64,000 nt of DNA, taken from contig NZ_JBBUTH010000001.1 of the NCBI RefSeq assembly GCF_038066595.1, positions 682,001 through 746,000 of the forward strand, given 5' to 3'. Of this stretch, positions 17,022-24,277 are shown piece after piece. The stretch comes from Pseudaquabacterium inlustre (GTDB lineage: Bacteria > Pseudomonadota > Gammaproteobacteria > Burkholderiales > Burkholderiaceae_C). The position numbers and the translations under genes were made by a program. The notes beneath the pieces were generated by a model. It made no database searches, was not told the origin of the DNA, and worked only from the letters and a program-made list of their open reading frames with translations. Within the stretch, counting starts at the first letter, position 1; every line of letters begins with the position of its first letter.

Positions 17022-20000
17022 TCAGTGGAAGTCGCGGCTGTGGGTGACGAGACCGTTCAGCAGTTCGGAATGGTCGACCAGGCGGCAGGCGATCAGGTGG
17101 CGCACCTCGCCCTCGGCCTGCCACACGCCGTACACGGTGAGCAGGCGCGCGGCCAGCAGCGGCCGGCGCTGTGCCTGGGCCACCTGCGGCCACACGATGA
17201 CGTTGACGCAGCCGGTCTCGTCTTCCAGCGTGACGAAGACGACGCCCTTGGCCGTCTCGGGCCGCTGCCGGTGCGTGACCAGGCCCGAGGCCCGCGCCAG
17301 CTGCCCCGGCCGGTAGCCGGCCAGCACCGCCGCCGGCTGCACCTGAAACTGCGCCAGCTGCGCGCGCAGCAGGCCCAGCGGATGCGCGCTGAGCGACAGG
17401 CCCACGCGCCGGTAATCGGCCACCAGGGCCTCGCCCGGCGCCGGCGCGGCCATGGCCACCGCCGCCTCGTGCGTGCGGGTGCCGGCCAGCAGCGCGGTGG
17501 CGCGCGTGTCCACGCCGCGCACCGCCCAGGCGGCCTGGTGGCGGTGGCCGGTGAGCGACTGCAGCGCATCGCCCTCGGCCAGGCAGGCCAGCGCATGGGC
17601 ATCCAGGCCGGCGCGGCGCGCCAGGTCTTCCACGCTGGCAAAGGGCCGCGCCGCTTCGGCCGCCTGCGCGCGCGCCGCCACGATGCGCCGCGCATCGGCC
17701 TCGCGAAAACCGATCAACCGGCTGAAACCCAGGCGCACCGGGTGCAGCGGCGGTGATTCACAGGGCTCCAGCAGCGTGTCCCAGTCGCTGGCCAGCACGT
17801 CCACCGGCCGCACCTGCACGCCGTGGGCGCGGGCATCGCGCACCAGCTGGGCCGGGGCGTAAAAGCCCATCGGCTGGCTGTTGAGCAGCGCAGCCAGAAA
17901 CGCATCGGGGTGGCGGCACTTCAGCCAGGCGCTCACCCACACCAGCAGTGCAAAGCTGGCCGCATGGCTCTCGGGGAAGCCGTATTCACCGAAGCCCTCG
18001 ATCTGCTGGAAGATGCGCTCGGCGTACTCGCGCTCGTAGCCCTTGGCCACCATGCGGCCCACCAGCCGGGCGTGGAACGGGCCCAGGCCGCCCTTGCGCT
18101 TCCAGGCGGCCATGGCGCGGCGCAGGCGGTCGGCCTCGCCGGGGGTGAAGTCGGCCGCCAGGATGGCCAGCTGCATCACCTGCTCCTGGAAGATGGGCAC
18201 GCCCAGCGTGCGCTCGAGCGCCTGGCGCACCTCGGCGCTGGGGTAGTCCACCGGCTCCTCGCCGCTGCGGCGCTTGAGGTACGGGTGCACCATGCCGCCC
18301 TGGATGGGGCCGGGCCGCACGATGGCCACCTCGATCACCAGGTCGTAAAAGCACTTGGGCTGCAGGCGCGGCAGCATGCTCATCTGCGCGCGGCTTTCGA
18401 CCTGGAAGGTGCCGATGCTGTCGCCGCGGCACAGCATGGCGTACACGCCGTCGTCCTTGGGCGGCACGTCCTGCATGCGGAACTCGGGCACGCCCGCCTT
18501 GAAGGCCACGAAGGCCAGCGCGCGGCGGATGGCACTCAGCATGCCCAAGGCCAGGATGTCCACCTTGATCAGGCCCAGGGCATCGAGGTCGTCCTTGTCC
18601 CACTGGATGACGGTGCGGCCGTCCATCGCGGCGTTTTCCACCGGCACCAGGCGCGAGACATCGTCGCGCGCGATGACGAAGCCGCCCGGGTGCTGGCTGA
18701 GGTGGCGCGGCCGGTTGATGAGCTGCTCGGTGAGCGCCATCCACTGCCGGCACACCGGCGCCTCGGGATCGAGCCCCTGCTCGCGCAGGCGTTCGGGATC
18801 GATCTTTTTGCCATCGAACCAGTGCTGTGATTTGGCCACCGCCGCGATCTGGTCGAGCGACAGGCCCAGCGCCCGGCCCACGTCGCGCAGCGCCGAGCGC
18901 GGCCGGTAGCGGATGACCACACCGGTGAGCGCGGCGCGGTGCCGGCCGTAGCGGCCGTAGAGGTACTGGATCACCTCTTCACGGCGCTGGTGCTCGAAAT
19001 CGATGTCGATGTCGGGCGGCTCGTTGCGCTCAGGGCTGATGAAGCGCTCGAACAGCAGCTGGGTGCGGTCGGGGTCGACCTCGGTGACGCCCAGGCAGTA
19101 GCACACGGCCGAGTTGGCCGCGCTGCCGCGGCCCTGGCACAGGATGCCCTGGCTGCGCGCCCAGCGCACCACATCGGCCACGGTGAGGAAGTAAGGCTCG
19201 AACTGCAGCTGCGCGATGACCGCCAGCTCATGCTCGATGGCCGCGCGCACCTTGGCCGGCACGCCGGCGGCAAAGCGCCGCAGCGCGCCCTCTTCCGTCA
19301 AGGTGCGCAGCCAGCTGGCGGGCGTGTGGCCGGCGGGCACGATCTCCTGCGGGTATTCATAACGCAGCTCGGCCAATGAGAACGTGCAACTGGCCGCGAT
19401 GCGCACCGATTCAGCCAGCCACTCGGGCGCATACAGCGTGGCCAGGCGCGCCAGCGGCCGCAGGTGCGCCTCGGCATTGGGCTCCAGCGCGAAGCCGCAT
19501 TCGGCCACCGGCCGGTTCAGCCGCGTGGCCGTCATCACATCGAGCAGCGGCTTGCGCTGGCGCGTGTGCATGCGCACATCGCCCGCCGCCACCAGCGGCA
19601 CGCCGCTGAGCCCGGCCACGCGCGGCAACAGCTCACGCAGCAGTGCGTCGTGCGGGCGGTGCAGCAGCTCGATGGCGATGGCGCAGCGCGCCGGGGTGCC
19701 CGCCGCCGCATCGCCGCCAAACCAGGTCTTCAGCCACATGGCCTGGGCGAACAGCGTGTCGAACGACGCCCCCGGCGCAGGCAGCAGGATGGCCACGCAA
19801 TCGGGCAGGCCGGCCAGGTAGGGCGCGTTGGGCACGCGGCCTTCCAGATCGGCCGGATAGGCCAGATACGCCCCCTTGGCGGCGCGCCGCCGCGCCACGC
19901 TGATCCACTGCGCCAGGTTGCCGTAGCCGCGCCGGGTTTGTGCCAGCAGCAGCAGGCGCGGCGGCGCATGGCCGGCCAGCGGCGACGAGGCCGGCACGCC

Positions 20001-20333
20001 GAAGGCCGCCTGCGCCGCCGCATCGGCCTCGGGCGGCAACGACAGCTGCATCTCGGCGCCGATGATCAGGTGGATGGGCGCCGCGCCCTCATCGCCACCA
20101 CCGGCCGGCCGCAGCGCCCGCGCGATCTGCGCCTGCTCTTGCACCCACTCATGCGCGCGCACCACGCCGGCCAGCGAACATTCATCGGTGATGGCCAGCG
20201 CCGCATAACCCCGCCTGTGGGCGGCGGCCATCAGCTCCTCAGGGCTGGACGCTCCGGCCAGAAAGCTGAAATGGCTGCGGCAATGCAGTTCGGCATAGGC
20301 CGGCAGGGCCGTTAAAGAAGGCGCGGGCGACAT
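17022..20333 (-). CDS. dnaE2: Error-prone DNA polymerase III alpha subunit DnaE2 (ImuC)
   Basis: 1103-residue C-family polymerase used in SOS-induced translesion synthesis. The N-terminal PHP domain starts YAELHCRSHFSFLAGAS with ALAITDECSLAGVVRAH. The palm contains the catalytic aspartates in PPDIDIDFEHQRRE (near residue 438). The helix-hairpin-helix region is SVEDLARRAGLDAHALACLA and the C-terminal OB fold is VFVTLEDETGCVNVIVWP. The family usually lies in an imuA-imuB-dnaE2 operon behind a LexA box. Here neither imuA nor imuB is adjacent; only 15 bases upstream lies a truncated integron integrase whose promoter carries a LexA box. The ATG at 20333 gives a complete N-terminus. Confidence 0.95.
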   Translation of the reverse strand: MSPAPSLTALPAYAELHCRSHFSFLAGASSPEELMAAAHRRGYAALAITDECSLAGVVRAHEWVQEQAQIARALRPAGGGDEGAAPIHLIIGAEMQLSLPPEADAAAQAAFGVPASSPLAGHAPPRLLLLAQTRRGYGNLAQWISVARRRAAKGAYLAYPADLEGRVPNAPYLAGLPDCVAILLPAPGASFDTLFAQAMWLKTWFGGDAAAGTPARCAIAIELLHRPHDALLRELLPRVAGLSGVPLVAAGDVRMHTRQRKPLLDVMTATRLNRPVAECGFALEPNAEAHLRPLARLATLYAPEWLAESVRIAASCTFSLAELRYEYPQEIVPAGHTPASWLRTLTEEGALRRFAAGVPAKVRAAIEHELAVIAQLQFEPYFLTVADVVRWARSQGILCQGRGSAANSAVCYCLGVTEVDPDRTQLLFERFISPERNEPPDIDIDFEHQRREEVIQYLYGRYGRHRAALTGVVIRYRPRSALRDVGRALGLSLDQIAAVAKSQHWFDGKKIDPERLREQGLDPEAPVCRQWMALTEQLINRPRHLSQHPGGFVIARDDVSRLVPVENAAMDGRTVIQWDKDDLDALGLIKVDILALGMLSAIRRALAFVAFKAGVPEFRMQDVPPKDDGVYAMLCRGDSIGTFQVESRAQMSMLPRLQPKCFYDLVIEVAIVRPGPIQGGMVHPYLKRRSGEEPVDYPSAEVRQALERTLGVPIFQEQVMQLAILAADFTPGEADRLRRAMAAWKRKGGLGPFHARLVGRMVAKGYEREYAERIFQQIEGFGEYGFPESHAASFALLVWVSAWLKCRHPDAFLAALLNSQPMGFYAPAQLVRDARAHGVQVRPVDVLASDWDTLLEPCESPPLHPVRLGFSRLIGFREADARRIVAARAQAAEAARPFASVEDLARRAGLDAHALACLAEGDALQSLTGHRHQAAWAVRGVDTRATALLAGTRTHEAAVAMAAPAPGEALVADYRRVGLSLSAHPLGLLRAQLAQFQVQPAAVLAGYRPGQLARASGLVTHRQRPETAKGVVFVTLEDETGCVNVIVWPQVAQAQRRPLLAARLLTVYGVWQAEGEVRHLIACRLVDHSELLNGLVTHSRDFH

Positions 20334-20348
20334 GCGGGCGGCGCATCG

Positions 20349-21020
20349 TCAGGCCGGCAGGGCCTGGGCATCGGGCATCTGCACGCCGGCGCGCCCCGAC
20401 GCCACATCGCCTTCCCACCACAAGTGGGCGCGCTGCAACTGCATGCGCAGGCCCGGCACCAACTGCGCTGGAAGCATCACCACGCGGTCTTTTCCGCCCT
20501 TTCCGGCCCGGACGATCAGTGTGCCGCGCTCGAAATCGAGATCTTTCACCCGCAATTGCAAGGCCTCGGTGATGCGAAGCCCGGTGCCGTAGAGCAACCG
20601 CGCGAGCAAGCCGTGCTCACCATCCATCAGCGTGAGCACGCGCTGAACTTCGGCCACGCCCAGCACATCCGGCAGGCGGGGTTTGCGCTGGGGGCGGGCC
20701 AGCTCATCCATCCATGGCAAGGATTGACCCAGCACACGCTGGTACAGAAACAGCACGGCCGCCAAGGCCTGCCGGTGGGTAGACACCGACACGTGCCGTT
20801 CCACCGACAGCCACGTCAGAAACTGCTCGACCTCCGCCGCCCCCATGTCACGCGGGTGGCGCATGGCATGAAAGCGCACGAAGCCACGCACCCAATGCAC
20901 ATACGCCTGCTCGGTGCGCAAGCTGTAGTGCAGGTAGCGCAGTTGTTCGCGCACGCGATCCAGCAACCTGCCGCCCGTTGACACGGGCTGGCCATGGGCG
21001 GCATCGGTGGCGGACGGCAT
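20349..21020 (-). pseudogene. intI: Integron integrase, C-terminally truncated
   Basis: Tyrosine recombinase of the integron integrase group, 223 residues where about 320-340 are normal. The N-terminal SAM-like domain is intact (LRYLHYSLRTEQAYVHWVRGFVRFH). The first catalytic box is present (Arg149 in YGTGLRITEALQLRVKDLD) and so is the lysine hairpin (GKGGKDR). The protein stops after GVQMPDA-QALPA, so the IntI-specific insertion, the HxLRHSFATHLL box and the catalytic tyrosine are missing; it cannot recombine DNA. It points away from the cassette array, as in intact integrons. The lost 3' part abuts dnaE2, 15 bases downstream, suggesting a deletion that joined the two genes. Confidence 0.9.
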
Positions 21021-21027
21021 GGTGAAA

Positions 21028-21043
21028 CTGTGTTTTTATACAG
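21028..21043 (-). promoter_or_regulatory. LexA (SOS) box upstream of intI-dnaE2
   Basis: CTGTGTTTTTATACAG is a perfect CTGT-N8-ACAG LexA operator as used in beta- and gammaproteobacteria, embedded in the longer symmetry AACTGT...ACAGTT (21026-21045). It lies 7 bases upstream of the integrase start and contains, on the minus strand, a TATAAA that could be the -10. LexA repression of intI is known for many integrons; here the same promoter would also control the adjoining dnaE2. Confidence 0.85.
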
Positions 21044-21096
21044 TTTACGAGCTTCATCCTGGGTGTGCAAGCACGCCGCGCACCGCGCCGGTTACG

Positions 21097-21191
21097 CCTG
21101 ACAGAATCGGCCTTCTGCGATGCACGCCCTGACAGATTCGCGCCCATTGCGCCGGCCGTTCTGCAGAAACACCATCGAAAACAAGTTAGCC
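21097..21191 (+). other. Candidate attI recombination site
   Basis: Between the integrase start and the first cassette. The core AAAACAAGTTAGCC (21178-21191) closely resembles the end of attI1 (AAAACAAAGTTAGGC), but the last core bases are GCC rather than RRY. Two direct repeats lie upstream, CCTGACAGAATCG (21097-21109) and CCTGACAGATTCG (21128-21140), about 30 bases apart, like the DR elements where IntI binds in attI1. The first cassette would begin at 21186. Confidence 0.6.
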
Positions 21192-21283
21192 GTCACGGCC
21201 GTTTGTTCCCGGGGGAGCGGCGGAACGATGGCGCCCATCAAGTGACCGAGATACATTTGCGCCTGTGACAAAGGGAGATCAAT

Positions 21284-21724
21284 ATGAATCCAGCTCGCTC
21301 GCTCCGACATGCAATCGGCGGAATGTTGATCCTTGCCTGCGCGACGGCGCAAGCCCAAATGAACGTCATCGTCGAGGACACAGCGAATGAGGCTGTTGGG
21401 GGCCGACTGGCATTCGCAGTCAAGGAGCGAATTCGATCATCTTCCGGATTCAAACTTGTCACAGCTAGAGGCGATGCAGTCTACCGAATTTCCCTAGTCA
21501 CACTGGACGACAAGTCCGGCTATTCCACCGTTTACTCTGTTGTCTTCGCCGCCTGGCAGCCGCAAACAAACACCTGGACATACCTAAACAACATCGTCGG
21601 GACATGCGGTAGCAACCGAATTGTCGAGTGTGCGGACGGACTGGTCGCTGATGCTGATAAGACTGCCGAGGCACCGCGCGAGTTCTATAAGACCTATTTC
21701 AGCGACCCCACAAAGAGGAAGTAA
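21284..21724 (+). CDS. Cassette 1: small exported protein of unknown function
   Basis: 146 residues. A signal peptide with core HAIGGMLILACATAQA and cleavage after AQA is followed by a small mixed alpha/beta domain (MNVIVEDTANEAVGGRLAFAVKERIRSS...) with two cysteines (near 106 and 114) that may form a disulfide. The ATG at 21284 has a strong ribosome site (AAGGGAG). The gene begins about 100 bases after the presumed attI junction and ends 32 bases before attC1, so it is the first cassette and closest to any cassette promoter. I do not recognise the family; the fold with an internal repeat of strands and a Lys-rich end suggests a periplasmic protein. Confidence 0.75.
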   Translation: MNPARSLRHAIGGMLILACATAQAQMNVIVEDTANEAVGGRLAFAVKERIRSSSGFKLVTARGDAVYRISLVTLDDKSGYSTVYSVVFAAWQPQTNTWTYLNNIVGTCGSNRIVECADGLVADADKTAEAPREFYKTYFSDPTKRK

Positions 21725-21756
21725 TTGCCATTTTGGGTGGGTCCACCAAAAGTGAC

Positions 21757-21882
21757 GCCTAACCCTTCGCTCGAGCTGACTCATACCGGCGTGGCACTTG
21801 GCCGTCTTCCCGGAGTGGCCCATCATCTGTACAGCCGGCCAAGCGCCACTCCGCCACTCGCAGCTCAGCTCAAACGTTAGGC
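21757..21882 (+). other. attC site 1 (126 bases)
   Basis: Left core GCCTAAC (21757-21763), right core GTTAGGC (21876-21882). The inner arms TCGAGCTGA and TCAGCTCAAAC pair with an unpaired base, and the longer arms around GGCGTGGCACTTGGCC and GGCCAAGCGCCACTCCGCC form an imperfect stem. This is the folded single-strand substrate expected of an integron attC. Confidence 0.88.
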
Positions 21883-21942
21883 GGCACAATACACCAAGTC
21901 GCCCACTTCCGCGTTCATCAACTTGCGTCTGGGAGGCGCCCA

Positions 21943-22302
21943 ATGGGAAGAGCAGTAGTTTTCGTCGTATTCGCAATCGGCTTCGTTATCTTCATGCTAA
22001 TAAAACTGGTCGCGACGGGGACCAAAGCCGCATACGAAGCCGTCTTTGACCCCAATGCAAAGGATGAACGCGTCCGTGGAGTGATTTCGGAGTGCATGCT
22101 TCGAGTAAGCCATGTCATGCATGAGAAGTACACCGGAAACGAGGCGGAACTTGGCATGGCTATCCTTCAACTTACTCCCGCAGTCCAGTCAATGGTGATG
22201 GACAAAGGCTATCGAATTGACTCCGCAATCGCACGGCAGATTGTCTGCGATGCCATAGTTGCAGGGGGCCATGCGAGTAGAGAAGCAGTAAATCGTGCCT
22301 AA
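21943..22302 (+). CDS. Cassette 2, gene 1: membrane-anchored protein of unknown function
   Basis: 119 residues. An N-terminal transmembrane helix (VVFVVFAIGFVIFMLIKLVA, about residues 5-24) anchors a soluble helical domain containing ERVRGVISECMLRVSHVMHEKY and a C-terminal helix with a QIVCDAIVAGG segment. Short N-terminus without positive excess; the topology is probably N-out with a cytoplasmic domain, but this is not certain. The gene overlaps the next one by 8 bases, so both share one cassette. No family recognised. Confidence 0.7.
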   Translation: MGRAVVFVVFAIGFVIFMLIKLVATGTKAAYEAVFDPNAKDERVRGVISECMLRVSHVMHEKYTGNEAELGMAILQLTPAVQSMVMDKGYRIDSAIARQIVCDAIVAGGHASREAVNRA

Positions 22303-22483
22303 GCAGACTTTTGTTTCCGAGTCGTGGTCGGAGTACTTGCAGCTAGTAAGCCGATTTGCGCCGAGGGCGCTCCGTGAGAAGCTACGCTCGCGCAAATTCA
22401 GGGTTGCTGTAGCGCTCTTCATCGCCATCGATATCTGCATCGCCGCTGCCCTAATCCTTCACTTCAACCGCAGTGCCGCCTAA
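22295..22483 (+). CDS. Cassette 2, gene 2: small single-pass membrane protein
   Basis: 62 residues from the GTG at 22295, which overlaps the stop of the previous gene. A basic amphipathic N-terminal half (RFAPRALREKLRSRKFR) precedes one transmembrane helix (VAVALFIAIDICIAAALILHF). The TAA stop is part of the left core of attC2 (GCCTAAC), a common arrangement in integron cassettes and an argument that the frame is genuine. Function unknown; small basic membrane proteins paired with another membrane protein can be toxin or defence partners, but nothing specific supports that here. Confidence 0.6.
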   Translation: MPKQTFVSESWSEYLQLVSRFAPRALREKLRSRKFRVAVALFIAIDICIAAALILHFNRSAA

Positions 22484-22603
22484 CCCCTCGCCCAAGCGGA
22501 GCGCCAACGGCAGGCCGCCAGGCCCGCGCTGCGCCGAGGTTTATTTTGCACCGCGCGGGCCTGGCGTCCCACCGCTGTAGCCTGCTTAGCCCGAACGTTG
22601 GGC
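22478..22603 (+). other. attC site 2 (126 bases)
   Basis: Left core GCCTAAC (22478-22484), right core GTTGGGC (22597-22603). The arms CCGCCAGGCCCGCGC and GCGCGGGCCTGGCG pair almost perfectly, with a T-rich centre (GGTTTATTTTGC). It is the same length as attC1 but different in sequence outside the cores. Confidence 0.88.
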
Positions 22604-22609
22604 GTCATA

Positions 22610-23215
22610 GTGAAGCAAACCGATCTCGACCGATACGCAAGCCTCATGCATGAGGCTCGTATGCGCTTGAACGTTTTGAGAAGCTTCGAAACTGGAGCGG
22701 CTGACACAACTTATGTCCGAACCAATACGGAATCAATTTGTCTGCAACTCAGGAAGGTTTTGGAGCTGATTGCTTTCTCCACGCTCGTATCTCATCGCGA
22801 CGCCTACAGCAAGGCCCGTCAAGATATTGCAAAAGACTGGCATGGCAACCGAATTCTCAAGGCCGTAGAAAAAATCAACCCCGAGTTTTATCCAAGGCCA
22901 GTTAATGGCTGGGTGGAAAGAAAACCTGGTCGGCCGCGTTTCGAGCATTTGCGTGGTGGCTATCTCTCGAGAGGGCAGTTCGTTAAGCTTTATGACAAAT
23001 GCGGCGAGCTACTTCACTCTACAAATCCATTCGCAAAAGCAAGGAGCTTCGAGGGTTTTTCACGGAAGTGCCCCGAGTGGACTCTAAGAATCGAAAGGCT
23101 TCTGTTGGAACACACAGTGTCTCTCCCGCCGCATGGCGACCTTCTCTGGGTCGATGTTCCGATGGAGCTTGAGAAGCCGGTCGTTGTTCATCACCTCGCA
23201 CAGGTGCGCGCATGA
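22610..23215 (+). CDS. Cassette 3: 201-residue protein of unknown function
   Basis: Soluble, largely helical protein without signal peptide, read from the GTG at 22610; a TTG at 22598 lies inside the attC2 core and is less likely. The N-terminal helices (YASLMHEARMRLNVLRSF, SICLQLRKVLELIAFSTLVSH) are followed by a basic middle part (GWVERKPGRPRFEHLRGGYLSR) and a region with FVKLYDKCGELLHSTNPFAK. The pattern CLQLRKVLELIAF ... CGELLHSTNPF is reminiscent of HEPN-like or AbiV-like helical proteins, but no clear RxxxxH motif is seen, so I leave it unassigned. The stop lies 1 base before the attC3 core. Confidence 0.7.
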   Translation: MKQTDLDRYASLMHEARMRLNVLRSFETGAADTTYVRTNTESICLQLRKVLELIAFSTLVSHRDAYSKARQDIAKDWHGNRILKAVEKINPEFYPRPVNGWVERKPGRPRFEHLRGGYLSRGQFVKLYDKCGELLHSTNPFAKARSFEGFSRKCPEWTLRIERLLLEHTVSLPPHGDLLWVDVPMELEKPVVVHHLAQVRA

Positions 23216-23216
23216 C

Positions 23217-23288
23217 GCCCAATCCTTCGGTCAAGAGGGACGCTTCGCCGGCAAGCCGGCTCCGCACCCCTTACCCCCAACGTTAGGC
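23217..23288 (+). other. attC site 3 (72 bases)
   Basis: Left core GCCCAAT (23217-23223; the usual final C is T), right core GTTAGGC (23282-23288). The short stem CGCCGGC-AA-GCCGGC sits at the centre. It is much shorter than the two upstream sites, so the cassettes probably came from different pools. Confidence 0.72.
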
Positions 23289-23319
23289 ACCCGAAGTGCC
23301 ATTCCTGCCGACATTCACC

Positions 23320-23697
23320 ATGCTTTCCAGAGAGTCTGCGCTCACGGCACTTGAAATCGCACTGCATCCCGCCACCGATCTGCTTGTCGCAGATGGAGTC
23401 GACAGGGAAGAACTGACCCGCTTCCTTGAGCAAGACTTGCGTGCGAGCCTATGCGACCCATTCCAGGTCACCATTGAGGAATTCCAGCCCAACCTCAAGG
23501 CGGCGCTTTCAAGTAGGGAACTGGCGGTATTCTGTGTAGCCACCCGAAGCGGTACGTCGCTCTTCTACCATCCGCAGACCCACCGTTTCTTCGGCGCTCA
23601 CGGCCAAGCTCCACACGGTCTTGTCCGTCAGGCTATCCAAGCCAGTCCACTTGCATGCTGGGCAGGGTCTGTCCGCCTAGCTTTGCGCGGCAACTGA
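23320..23697 (+). CDS. Cassette 4: small protein of unknown function
   Basis: 125 residues from the ATG at 23320; a GTG at 23296 would add eight residues. No signal peptide. The sequence begins with a helical part (SRESALTALEIALHPATDLLVADGVDREELTRFLEQDL) followed by a small beta-rich part with FCVATRSGTSLFYHPQTHRFFGAHG, and may be a soluble immunity-like or enzyme-binding protein; this is only an impression. It starts 31 bases after attC3 and ends 28 bases before an isolated left attC core. Confidence 0.65.
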   Translation: MLSRESALTALEIALHPATDLLVADGVDREELTRFLEQDLRASLCDPFQVTIEEFQPNLKAALSSRELAVFCVATRSGTSLFYHPQTHRFFGAHGQAPHGLVRQAIQASPLACWAGSVRLALRGN

Positions 23698-23725
23698 GGT
23701 CCCGTCGTTCGCCGCCTGGACGGGC

Positions 23726-23765
23726 GCCTAACCCCTCGCTGGAACCGACACGTCCGCTACTCGCC
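23726..23765 (+). other. Left half of a broken attC site
   Basis: GCCTAAC core (23726-23732) followed by CCCTCGCTGGAACCGACACG, which looks like the left arm of an attC, but no GTTRRRY core or complementary arm is found in the next 500 bases. The array therefore ends in a deleted or recombined site. Confidence 0.6.
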
Positions 23766-24188
23766 ATGAGCAGCTCCATCTACTGCAGCCGCTTTCGGCG
23801 CGGCGATCCACACCCATTCCCCGAGGCAGCCTTGGCGGTTCTGTCTCGCCCTGCGATCGATGCACCAACCGTATGTGCCTCGGGGCCAGGTACGGTCGAT
23901 CCCTGGTTTGAGCACATGACGATGAGCCGCCTTGAAGGCGGCGGGTGCTTCGCAGTCACCCTTTCTCGGCCGTCCAATGCCCAAGACTTGTTGGAAGCAC
24001 TGCTTGCCCTTCTCCGGCTCGAGGGAACAGTCGCGTACGCGCCTGGTAGCCCGCTTGTCAGCGGTCATGCCACAACCGCGGCGCATCTGCCAGCCAGCAT
24101 GATCGAAGCGATCGGCGAGCCAATGCTTGTCACGGCAGCACCAGAAGTGAGCGCCGCTCTCTTTGGCAATACGCCAAGCGAAGCCTAG
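23766..24188 (+). CDS. Hypothetical protein after the last attC half site
   Basis: 140 residues from the ATG at 23766, 33 bases after the half attC core. No signal peptide or membrane segment. Composition is moderate, with an alpha/beta pattern (SRLEGGGCFAVTLSRPSNAQDLLEALLALLRLEGTVAYAPG). The open frame continues upstream through the attC arm (PNPSLEPTRP), but that part is only translation of the recombination site. No family recognised. It may be the remainder of a fifth cassette or the resident gene at the array boundary. Confidence 0.6.
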   Translation: MSSSIYCSRFRRGDPHPFPEAALAVLSRPAIDAPTVCASGPGTVDPWFEHMTMSRLEGGGCFAVTLSRPSNAQDLLEALLALLRLEGTVAYAPGSPLVSGHATTAAHLPASMIEAIGEPMLVTAAPEVSAALFGNTPSEA

Positions 24189-24277
24189 TCCTTCTACATG
24201 GACTTCCCGCTGCGTCCATTGTTGCCAACACGAGTGCGTTCCGCTATCCGATCTCTGACACCTGACTCAAAATTTCG

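Larger units (their letters stand above)
20349..23732. mobile_element. Chromosomal integron with defective integrase
   Basis: Complete integron layout: an integrase gene on minus, a divergent attI-like site (about 21097-21191), then plus-strand cassettes separated by attC sites at 21757-21882, 22478-22603 and 23217-23288, ending with a lone left attC core at 23726-23732. Each attC has a GCC(T/C)AA(C/T) left core and GTTRGGC right core with inverted-repeat arms. All cassette genes are on plus and use more A/T-rich codons than the flanks. Because the integrase is truncated, the array should be frozen unless another IntI acts in trans. Confidence 0.88.

Noticed and set aside
22598..22609. TTG start for cassette gene 3 at 22598
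   Set aside because: This codon is part of the attC2 right core (GTTGGGC); the GTG at 22610 lies outside the recombination site.
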